A stretch of 5,904 bases of DNA from positions 1 to 5,904 of the forward strand of contig CALMPQ010000272.1 in assembly GCA_937872005.1 (NCBI GenBank), given 5' to 3'. Below, in pieces: positions 1-5,287 of this stretch; position 1 is the first letter of the stretch, and each line of letters opens with the position of its first letter. The notes below the pieces were generated by a model. That model saw only the letters and a program-made list of their open reading frames with translations. It had not been told where the DNA came from and did no database searches. Source of the DNA: an uncultured Propioniciclava sp. Lineage in GTDB: Bacteria; Actinomycetota; Actinomycetes; Propionibacteriales; Propionibacteriaceae. A program made the position numbers and the translations under genes.

Positions 1-1
1 G

Positions 2-57
2 TTCCGGGCGCCGACAGCCTGTGTCAGCACAACCTCACAGGCTCTCGGCGCTCGGAA
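2..57 (+). terminator. Long imperfect hairpin, probable terminator of a plus-strand gene left of the window
   Basis: Bases 2-23 pair with 36-57 around a 12-nt loop (24-35). This gives 22 stacked positions, with a single C-C mismatch (15/44) and one G-T position (7/52). In plus-strand RNA the G-T becomes a stable G-U wobble; in minus-strand RNA it would be C-A. The structure therefore favours a plus-strand transcript, suggesting a plus-strand gene ending just left of the window. There is no T-run after the stem, which is common for actinobacterial hairpin terminators but leaves the function inferred. It could instead be a processing or stability element, or part of a repeat family. Confidence 0.5.
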
Positions 58-71
58 GGCAGGCTCTCGGC
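38..71. repeat. 12-bp direct repeat (two copies, 38-49 and 60-71)
   Basis: CAGGCTCTCGGC occurs at 38-49 and again exactly at 60-71. The first copy is part of the right arm of the 2-57 hairpin. The second copy could also pair with the left arm (10-21) with one mismatch, so the left arm has two mutually exclusive partners. It may be a local duplication. Confidence 0.5.
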
Positions 72-80
72 ACAAAGCAC

Positions 81-109
81 GGGCCCGCCCACCGATGGTG
101 GACGGGCCC
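81..109 (-). terminator. Intrinsic-type hairpin downstream of lemA
   Basis: Bases 81-93 pair with 97-109 across a 3-nt loop (GAT on the plus strand), a 13-position GC-rich stem. The only imperfection is 88/102, a G-U wobble in minus-strand RNA but a C-A mismatch in plus-strand RNA, so it suits the leftward transcript. It begins 14 nt past the lemA stop codon, the expected place for a terminator of the ATPase-permease-lemA unit. After the stem the minus strand reads GTGCTTTGTG, only a weak T-run. Confidence 0.65.
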
Positions 110-123
110 CGGAGGCCTGGGTG

Positions 124-933
124 TTACCCCTGGTTGCCGTACGACGGCGGCTGAGATCCGTCCTGCTGGCGCGGGGGCTCGGCGGGCTGCTGCTGCGGCT
201 GGGCCTGCTGCTGACCGAAGTCGATGCCCGGGCGGTCGTTGTAGGCCTGCGGGTTCGGCAGCTCGTTGGGGTTCGACCCCTGCACGGCGGCCGGTCCGCT
301 CTGGCGCTGCGGCTCGGGGGCGTCGCCCTGGCGGTAGGAGATCTCGCCGAAGTTCACGTCGGGCGCGCGGCGCACCTCGGCGTCGTTGACCTCGAAGTAG
401 GTCGCCTTCTGGAAGTTGAACTGGTTGGCGATGAAGTTCGTGGGCACCGACTCGATGCGCGTGTTGTAGTTACGCACGTTCGCGTTGTAGTAGCGACGGC
501 CGGCAGCGATCCGGTCCTCGGTCTCGGCGAGCTGGCGCTGGAGCTCGAGGAAGTTCTGGTTGCTCTTCAGCTCGGGGTAGGCCTCGACCTGCACCATCAG
601 GCCGCGGACCTGCTGGGTCAGCTGCTCCTCCACCGCGGCGCGCTCGGGCGACGGGGCGTCCCCACGCTCGGAGGCGGCCAGCTGCTGGGCCTGCGAGCGC
701 AGCCGCACGATGCCCTCCAGCGTGTTGCGCTCGTGCGCAGCGAACGCGCGCACCGTCTCGATCAGGTTGGGGATGAGCTCGTAGCGGCGGTTCAGCTCGA
801 CGTCGACCTGGCGCCACGACTCCTGGATGAGGTTGCGCTGCTTGACGAAGCCGTTGTACGCGCCGACGGCCCAGGCGATGCCGCCGACCACGACGAGCAG
901 CACGATGATCAGGGGGATCGCGATCCATTCCAT
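124..933 (-). CDS. lemA: LemA family membrane protein with long Gln/Pro-rich C-terminal tail
   Basis: The product is a 269-residue protein of the LemA family. These are single-pass membrane proteins whose molecular role is not firmly established. Residues 3-24 are one hydrophobic segment. Residues 32-145 are helical and charged, likely coiled coil (QESWRQVDVELNRRYELIPNL at about 37-57 is typical of the family). The signature region is about 148-182 (YYNANVRNYNTRIESVPTN, then NQFNFQKATYFEV). From about 190 on there is a low-complexity tail rich in Q, P, N and G, about 80 residues beyond the usual LemA length of about 180-200. The ATG at 933 is preferred over an in-frame TTG at 960, because the protein then opens directly with the membrane segment and TACGCT lies 7 nt upstream. 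It follows the permease by 54 nt on the same strand, so it may be co-transcribed. Family assignment is secure; function is not. Confidence 0.93.
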   Translation of the reverse strand: MEWIAIPLIIVLLVVVGGIAWAVGAYNGFVKQRNLIQESWRQVDVELNRRYELIPNLIETVRAFAAHERNTLEGIVRLRSQAQQLAASERGDAPSPERAAVEEQLTQQVRGLMVQVEAYPELKSNQNFLELQRQLAETEDRIAAGRRYYNANVRNYNTRIESVPTNFIANQFNFQKATYFEVNDAEVRRAPDVNFGEISYRQGDAPEPQRQSGPAAVQGSNPNELPNPQAYNDRPGIDFGQQQAQPQQQPAEPPRQQDGSQPPSYGNQG

Positions 934-940
934 GGCGCCC

Positions 941-971
941 AGCGTAGCGGGACGCCTCAACGCCCCGACAA
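941..971 (-). promoter_or_regulatory. Possible leaderless promoter for lemA
   Basis: On the minus strand TACGCT (941-946) fits an actinobacterial TANNNT -10 element and lies 7 nt before the lemA ATG. A TTGTCG at 966-971 could serve as -35, but the 19-bp spacer is long. No convincing Shine-Dalgarno precedes the ATG. This would give lemA an own promoter in addition to read-through from the ABC genes. It is inferred from motif and spacing only. Confidence 0.35.
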
Positions 972-987
972 GCGCCCAGCCTGCGTG

Positions 988-3366
988 TCACTCCCGGAAC
1001 TTGAGCACCTCCGTCACCGGCACCCGCCGCAGGTTCCGACCGGACGCCCACCGCACCACCGCGTAGGAGACGAGCACGAGTGCGGCGACCACCACGGCGT
1101 CCGGGACCGGGAGCACGAACGGCACCCCGGCCGACACGTTGGAGATCATCGTCCGCCACACGGGCCCCAGCACCAGGTGGCTCACCGGCAGGCCCACCGC
1201 CACCGCCCCGGCCACAACGACGGCGTACACGTCCAGGTAGAGCCGGTCGACCTCACGGTCGGACCACCCGAACGCCTTCATCAGCGCGATCGCGTAGCGC
1301 TGGCGCCCGATGACCATCTTGGTCAGGACGCCCAGCACGAGCACCGCCATCAACGCCGCCGCGCCGACGATCGTGCCGGTCGTGGTGTCCATCAGCCCGC
1401 GGAACTGCCGCACGCCGGCCAGCACGTCCGCGCGGCTGGTGTGGGTCACCCCGCGGTCGGGGTCGAACGCGACCTCGGCATCGGCGAGCACCGCGTTGTA
1501 GAACCCGGACGCCGCGGGCTGCGGTCGCGGCGGTGGTGGCGTCCCGGTGGCCAGCCAGCCGTCGGAACCCAGGGCGGCGATGAACGCGACCTGGGCCGGG
1601 TCGAGCAGTGCGGTCGCGTGCTCGCGGCGCGTGTAGGCGACCAGCCCGTCCCCACCGGGGCCGACTGCCGCGACGGTGAACGCCCACGACAGGTCGCCGT
1701 GCGCCTCCTGCAGGGTGAGCGGGTCGCCGACGCCGACCCCGAACTTCGCCGCCACGTCGCCCGAGACGGCCACGTCGAGCGGGCCCAGATGCTCCACGTC
1801 GACGGCGACGTGCCGCGCGCCCGCGTCGACGCCGAGCAGCAGGGCGTCCCCGCCGGGGCCGACGACCCGCATGGGCAGCGCGACGGCGAGGTGGGCGTCC
1901 GGGGGCGGCCGGTCGAGGTCGGGCAACTGCAGCGCGTAGGTGTGGTGGGCGGTCGTGGCCCGCTCGGCGGCGGCGACGTACGACTCGACGCTGGCGCGGC
2001 CGCCGACGCCGAAGACCAGCAGCAGGATCGACAGCATCAGGCCGGCTGCCAACAACGCCAGGCTCCCGGCGGCCCGGACGGCCTGCCGCACCCGGAACGC
2101 CAGCCCGAACGGCCACCCGCGCAGCCGCAGCCCGGACGCCCCGCCCTCGCTCGGCTGGGGTCGCAACAGGGCGAGGGGCGTCTGGCGCAACCCCTCCCGC
2201 AGGACGCCCAGGTTGACGGCCGCGACCAGCCCCACCGGGACCACGAGCGCGGCCGCGACGACGGGCCAGCGTGGGGCGAAGTCGAGGGCCGGCTGGGAGT
2301 AGTAGCCGGTCGACATCCCCGTCAGGGCGGGCGCGATCAGGTGGCCGACCACGACCCCGGCCGACGCGCCGGCACCGGTGACGGCCAGCGGCAGGCCGAG
2401 GTACTGCCGCGTCACCCGGGCCCGCGAGAAGCCGAGGGCGTACAGCGTCCCGATCACGGTCCCCTCGCGGGTGATGCGGTCGCGGCTGAACGCGGCCAGC
2501 ACGAAGCCGACCAGCCCCAGCATCAGCACGCCGGCCACCGCGGCCACGCGCGTGGTGATGAGCGCGTCGTCGCTGGCGGAGGTGACCCGGAGGTTGTCGG
2601 TGGCGGGCAGGAAGGTGGCCAGGAGGGGGTAGCGAATCGGGGCGTCCCAGGCTTCGGCGTGGCGCAGTGCCCGGGCGAGGAGGGGGTTGCGCACGGCGTC
2701 CGGGTCGACCGCGAGTCCTTGGAGGTGCGCCCGCAGCCGACCCTCGGTGGCACCCTCCAGCCGGAAGGCGTACCCATGGACGACCGCGTTCGGGTCCGCG
2801 TCGGAGAGAGCGTCGAACGCAGTGCCCGTGACCAGCGCCCAGCCGAAGCCGGCCGGGTCGGCGACCGGGGCGTCCGGGGTCGGGACGGACAGGGAGTAGT
2901 GCGGCAGCGACCCTGCCCCCACCACGGTGAACGTGCGTCCGGCGAGGGCGAGCCGGTCCCCCGCGCCCAGGCCGCGCGCGGCGGCGTGCAGTTGCTCGAC
3001 CACCACCTCACCGGATGCCTCGGGCAACCTCCCCCACGCCAGCGTGGGCCGGTTGAGGTCGACCGGGAGCGGCAGCACCCGGACGACGCGGCCGTCGCCG
3101 CGGACATCGAGCGTGGGTGCCGATTCGACCTCGACGCCGAGGGCGACCACGGCGTCGGTTTGCGGATCGCTGAGCGGGGCGAGGGTGGTGAACTCGCCGT
3201 CGGCGAGGCGTCCAGACTCGCGCGCGGACACGATGCCCTCGAGGCTGGCCAGGCTGCCCGCGGCGAAACCCACGACGATGCCGACCCCGAGGACGACCAG
3301 CGCCACCAGCGCGAGGTAGCGGGCGAGCGCGGAGCGGAACTCGCGCCAACTGCGTCGCGCGCCCAC
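988..3366 (-). CDS. ABC transporter permease with two FtsX-like domains
   Basis: This 792-residue membrane subunit belongs to a MacB/FtsX-type (type VII) ABC system and is the partner of the ATPase encoded just upstream. Hydrophobic segments are visible at about 17-40, 272-294, 323-348, 368-390, 431-456, 662-684, 711-735 and 756-774, giving eight. Two large extracytoplasmic domains fall at about 41-270 and 457-660. The two FtsX domains cover about 272-403 and 662-790. Each ends in a typical FtsX tail (TPLALLRPQ near 396-404; VPVTEVLKF at 782-790), and YAIALMKAFGWS (691-702) is a classic FtsX coupling segment. Both halves are fused, so one chain could form the full permease. The GTG start lies one base after the ATPase stop, with GGAG 7 nt before it. 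Such systems extrude substrates or transmit force rather than import. The substrate is unknown, and no HlyD-type adaptor is seen nearby. Confidence 0.92.
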   Translation of the reverse strand: MGARRSWREFRSALARYLALVALVVLGVGIVVGFAAGSLASLEGIVSARESGRLADGEFTTLAPLSDPQTDAVVALGVEVESAPTLDVRGDGRVVRVLPLPVDLNRPTLAWGRLPEASGEVVVEQLHAAARGLGAGDRLALAGRTFTVVGAGSLPHYSLSVPTPDAPVADPAGFGWALVTGTAFDALSDADPNAVVHGYAFRLEGATEGRLRAHLQGLAVDPDAVRNPLLARALRHAEAWDAPIRYPLLATFLPATDNLRVTSASDDALITTRVAAVAGVLMLGLVGFVLAAFSRDRITREGTVIGTLYALGFSRARVTRQYLGLPLAVTGAGASAGVVVGHLIAPALTGMSTGYYSQPALDFAPRWPVVAAALVVPVGLVAAVNLGVLREGLRQTPLALLRPQPSEGGASGLRLRGWPFGLAFRVRQAVRAAGSLALLAAGLMLSILLLVFGVGGRASVESYVAAAERATTAHHTYALQLPDLDRPPPDAHLAVALPMRVVGPGGDALLLGVDAGARHVAVDVEHLGPLDVAVSGDVAAKFGVGVGDPLTLQEAHGDLSWAFTVAAVGPGGDGLVAYTRREHATALLDPAQVAFIAALGSDGWLATGTPPPPRPQPAASGFYNAVLADAEVAFDPDRGVTHTSRADVLAGVRQFRGLMDTTTGTIVGAAALMAVLVLGVLTKMVIGRQRYAIALMKAFGWSDREVDRLYLDVYAVVVAGAVAVGLPVSHLVLGPVWRTMISNVSAGVPFVLPVPDAVVVAALVLVSYAVVRWASGRNLRRVPVTEVLKFRE

Positions 3367-3367
3367 C

Positions 3368-4072
3368 TCACCACTCCAGGTCGGCGGCGGCGCTGGGGGT
3401 GGGGTTGGCCTCGTCGCGGACGATCCGGCCGTCGCGGATCTCGACGACCTGGTGGGCCATCCCGGCCAGCGCGGCGTTGTGGGTGACGATGACGATCGTG
3501 GTGCCGAGGCGCTGGTTGACGCGCTCGAGCACGGCCAGCAGCCGCCCCGATGTCGCGTAGTCGAGCGCGCCGGTCGGCTCGTCGCACAGCAGCAGTCGCG
3601 AGCGCTTGACCAGCGCCCGGGCGATCGCGCAGCGTTGCTGTTGGCCGCCCGAGAGCTGCGCGGGGAACTTGTGCGCCTGGTCGGCCATGTCGAGATCGGC
3701 CAGCAGTGCGTCGATGTCGTGCGGGTCGCGCACCAGTTGCGCGCACACCGCGACGTTCTCGCGCACGGTCAGGTTCGGGATCAGGTTGTAGAACTGGAAG
3801 ACGAAGCCCACCTCGTCGCGCCGGAACCGCGTCAGCCGGCGGTCGTCGAAGCCGGTGATCGTGTGGCCGCCGATCGTGATCGTGCCAGCGTCGGGTCGGT
3901 CGAGTCCCCCGATCACGTTCAGCAGCGTCGACTTGCCCGACCCGGACGCCCCCACCACCAGGCAGATGCTCCCGGCCTCGATGTCGAGACAGACCCCGTC
4001 CAGGACCCGGAGCGGGTTCTCGCGCTGGCCGAACGTGCGGTTGACGTCGCGGACGCTGACGTGCGGGGGCAT
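3368..4072 (-). CDS. ABC transporter ATP-binding protein, MacB/LolD type
   Basis: This 234-residue cytoplasmic ATPase powers the adjacent FtsX-type permease and would work as a dimer. All ABC motifs are intact: Walker [10 protein letters not shown] (41-49), Q-loop Gln93 in [17 protein letters not shown], signature LSGGQQQR (140-147), Walker B LLLCDEP (160-166, catalytic Glu165), D-loop GALD (168-171) and H-loop His198. The FYNLIPNLT segment after the Q-loop is characteristic of the LolD/MacB/YknY group. Length is normal for that group. It is the first gene of the leftward unit, with the permease start one base after its stop. The ATG at 4072 has no Shine-Dalgarno but has TAGGCT 6 nt upstream, suggesting leaderless translation. 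It is transcribed divergently from tetR across a palindrome, so TetR control is likely. Confidence 0.96.
   Translation of the reverse strand: MPPHVSVRDVNRTFGQRENPLRVLDGVCLDIEAGSICLVVGASGSGKSTLLNVIGGLDRPDAGTITIGGHTITGFDDRRLTRFRRDEVGFVFQFYNLIPNLTVRENVAVCAQLVRDPHDIDALLADLDMADQAHKFPAQLSGGQQQRCAIARALVKRSRLLLCDEPTGALDYATSGRLLAVLERVNQRLGTTIVIVTHNAALAGMAHQVVEIRDGRIVRDEANPTPSAAADLEW
3374..3377 (-). promoter_or_regulatory. Shine-Dalgarno of the permease gene, inside the ATPase 3' end
   Basis: GGAG on the minus strand lies 7 nt before the GTG start at 3366, within the last codons of the ATPase gene. The arrangement stop-codon, one base, GTG implies translational coupling. It supports GTG as the true start. 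It also contrasts with the four ATG-start genes in the window, which lack an obvious Shine-Dalgarno. Confidence 0.6.
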
Positions 4073-4078
4073 GACGCC

Positions 4079-4107
4079 AGCCTACCCAATGTGACAGTGA
4101 CTTTCAC
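4079..4107 (-). promoter_or_regulatory. Predicted leaderless promoter of the ABC operon
   Basis: On the minus strand TAGGCT (4079-4084) matches TANNNT. A GTGAAA (4102-4107) sits 17 bp upstream and matches TTGACA at four of six positions. The hexamer ends 6 nt before the ATG at 4072, so transcription would start at or next to the ATG. The -35 lies inside the left half of the 24-bp palindrome, so a bound repressor would block it. Predicted from motif, spacing and context only. Confidence 0.5.
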
Positions 4108-4119
4108 GTGAAAGTCACT
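4096..4119. promoter_or_regulatory. Perfect 24-bp palindrome, candidate TetR operator
   Basis: The left half AGTGACTTTCAC (4096-4107) is followed directly by its exact reverse complement GTGAAAGTCACT (4108-4119). The same bases also read as two abutting 11-bp elements of the form GTGA-N3-TCAC, at 4097-4107 and 4108-4118, one helical turn apart. A further GTGAC lies at 4091-4095. The site lies between the divergent starts of the ATPase gene and tetR and covers the probable -35 region of both promoters. TetR-family proteins commonly bind such palindromes next to their own genes, so autoregulation plus control of the ABC genes is the natural reading. Binding itself is inferred. Confidence 0.8.
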
Positions 4120-4141
4120 TTGCACTTCGCGGGGCTACGAT
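4114..4141 (+). promoter_or_regulatory. Predicted leaderless promoter of tetR
   Basis: TACGAT (4136-4141) matches the TANNNT -10 pattern and ends 6 nt before the tetR ATG at 4148. Transcription would then begin at about the start codon. The -35 is poor: GTCACT at 4114-4119 with a 16-bp spacer matches TTGACA at only three positions. It overlaps the right arm of the palindrome, consistent with autorepression. Confidence 0.45.
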
Positions 4142-4147
4142 GCCGCC

Positions 4148-4768
4148 ATGGCCGGGCTCCGACAGCGACAGCAGCGCGCGACGATGCGTGCGATCCAGTC
4201 CGCGGCGCTCGACCTGTTCGAGGCCCGGGGGTACGCGGCGGTCAGCGTCGAGGAGATCGCCGAGCGGGCGGACGTGTCCCCCTCGACGGTCTACCGCTAC
4301 TTCGGCACGAAGCCGGGCACATTGCTCCGCGACGAGTTCGACGCATCCATGGCCGAGGATGTCGCCGCCCTGCTGGCCAACGCCGACCTCTCAGCGACCT
4401 GGGACACGTTCGCGGTCGCCTACGCCGAACTCCTCGGTCCGGGGCGCGACGCGACGGCCAACCCCGACATCCTGCGGCGCCTGCACTGGTTCGTCACCGA
4501 GCCCGACGTGCGGCGCGCCCTGTCGGAGGTTCTGGACGCCCACGCCCGCATCATGGGCGACGCGTTGGCCGCCACCGGCCGGATGAGCGCGCTCCAGGCG
4601 CACTGCGTCGCCCGCGCGTTCGAGGCGGCCGTGTGGGCAGCCATCGAGAGGTGGTACGCCGACGGCGCATCAACACCCCTGGTGGGACACCTGCGCGAGG
4701 GGTTGGCGCTGATCCGGCTGGACCTAGGGGGTCAGGCGAGCCCGAGGTCGTCCAGGCCGACGGCGTAG
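4148..4768 (+). CDS. TetR/AcrR family transcriptional regulator
   Basis: This 206-residue protein has the standard TetR layout and length. The N-terminal DNA-binding domain spans about residues 10-60, with helices in RAIQSAALDLFEARGYAAVS and the helix-turn-helix at about 32-52 (VSVEEIAERADVSPSTVYRYF, with the family hallmark TVYRYFGTKPGTLL). The rest is a mostly helical, divergent ligand-binding and dimerisation domain from which no ligand can be named. It is divergent from the ABC operon, with a perfect palindrome in between, so it probably represses itself and the transporter until a small molecule binds. The ATG at 4148 is preceded by TACGAT and no Shine-Dalgarno. The last 12 codons and the stop (4732-4768) overlap the 3' end of the convergent pyrE. 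The last dozen or so residues (GQASPRSSRPTA) look non-conserved. Confidence 0.94.
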   Translation: MAGLRQRQQRATMRAIQSAALDLFEARGYAAVSVEEIAERADVSPSTVYRYFGTKPGTLLRDEFDASMAEDVAALLANADLSATWDTFAVAYAELLGPGRDATANPDILRRLHWFVTEPDVRRALSEVLDAHARIMGDALAATGRMSALQAHCVARAFEAAVWAAIERWYADGASTPLVGHLREGLALIRLDLGGQASPRSSRPTA

Positions 4769-5274
4769 CGATAGGGCAAGCCGGCGGCCTCGATCTTCTC
4801 CCGGACGCCGGTGTTGCGGTCCACGATCGTCACCACTCCGGCGACGATGCCACCCGCCTCCTGGACCGCCTCGACGGCCTGCATGACCGAGCCGCCGGTG
4901 GTGGAGGTGTCCTCGACGACGAGCACCCGACGACCCGCGACTTCGGTGCCCTCGATGCGGCGCTGCAGGCCGTGGGCCTTGGACTCCTTGCGCACCACGA
5001 AGGCGTCCAGCCGCTCGCCGGCCGCGGCGGCCGCATGCAGCATGGCGACCGCGACCGGGTCGGCGCCGAGGGTGAGCCCGCCGGCGGCCTCGAACTCCCA
5101 GTCGGCGGTGAGTTCGCGCATCACCCGGCCGACGACGGGGGCGGCGGCGCCGTCGAGCGTCACGCGGCGCAGGTCGACGTAGTAGTCAGCCTCCTTGCCC
5201 GAGGCCAGTGTGACCTTCCCGTGAACCACGGCGAGGTCGAGGATGTGCTGGATCAGGTCTGCGCGGTCGGGCAT
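4732..5274 (-). CDS. pyrE: Orotate phosphoribosyltransferase
   Basis: PyrE transfers a phosphoribosyl group from PRPP to orotate, giving orotidine 5'-monophosphate, the fifth step of de novo pyrimidine synthesis in the cytoplasm. The PRPP-binding motif VLVVEDTSTTGGS is at 117-129, with the paired acidic residues Glu121 and Asp122. The mobile catalytic loop RKESKAHG is at 95-102 (Lys96, Lys99, His101). The N-terminal substrate segment TLASGKEADYYVDLRR is at 22-37. At 180 residues it is close to the usual actinobacterial length and appears intact. The ATG at 5274 is 10 nt after the sortase stop, so it may be transcribed with the sortase. A TAGGCT 7 nt before the ATG, using the sortase stop codon, could be an own leaderless promoter. 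Its 3' end overlaps tetR by 37 bp. No PyrR-type or other attenuator is visible. Confidence 0.96.
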   Translation of the reverse strand: MPDRADLIQHILDLAVVHGKVTLASGKEADYYVDLRRVTLDGAAAPVVGRVMRELTADWEFEAAGGLTLGADPVAVAMLHAAAAAGERLDAFVVRKESKAHGLQRRIEGTEVAGRRVLVVEDTSTTGGSVMQAVEAVQEAGGIVAGVVTIVDRNTGVREKIEAAGLPYRYAVGLDDLGLA

Positions 5275-5281
5275 GGCCGTG

Positions 5282-5287
5282 AGCCTA
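5282..5287 (-). promoter_or_regulatory. Possible -10 element of pyrE, overlapping the sortase stop codon
   Basis: The minus-strand TAGGCT is the same hexamer as the ABC operon -10 candidate and lies 7 nt before the pyrE ATG. Its first three bases are the sortase TAG stop. No recognisable -35 is found 16-18 bp upstream, so this may be chance. It is listed because no Shine-Dalgarno precedes pyrE. Confidence 0.3.

Noticed and set aside
1..80. A possible tRNA or small RNA gene because of the long stem.
   Set aside because: It is a single long hairpin with no cloverleaf arms, no T-loop consensus and no CCA-type end.
934..960. An upstream in-frame TTG start (960) for lemA, adding nine residues.
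   Set aside because: The added residues (MRRPATLGA) are not typical of the family, and the -10-like TACGCT would lie inside the coding region. The ATG at 933 starts directly before the membrane helix.
935..980. A 9-bp direct repeat GCGCCCAGC at 935-943 and 972-980.
   Set aside because: It is short and GC-rich, with no palindrome or link to a promoter element; likely chance.
121..3486. A 1121-codon open frame on the plus strand, antisense to lemA and the permease.
   Set aside because: It is in exact codon register with both minus-strand genes, so it is stopped only by TTA, CTA or TCA codons, which are rare at this GC content. Its product is rich in R, H, G, D, Q and P with no recognisable domain, whereas the minus-strand frames encode clear LemA and FtsX proteins.
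2523..3746. A 407-codon minus-strand frame overlapping the permease and ATPase genes.
   Set aside because: It is a third-frame shadow of high GC sequence, rich in R, S, P and T, and incompatible with the intact ABC motifs in the proper frames.
4120..4125. TTGCAC as a -35 for tetR.
   Set aside because: It is only 10 bp from the TACGAT -10 candidate, too close for a sigma-70-type promoter.
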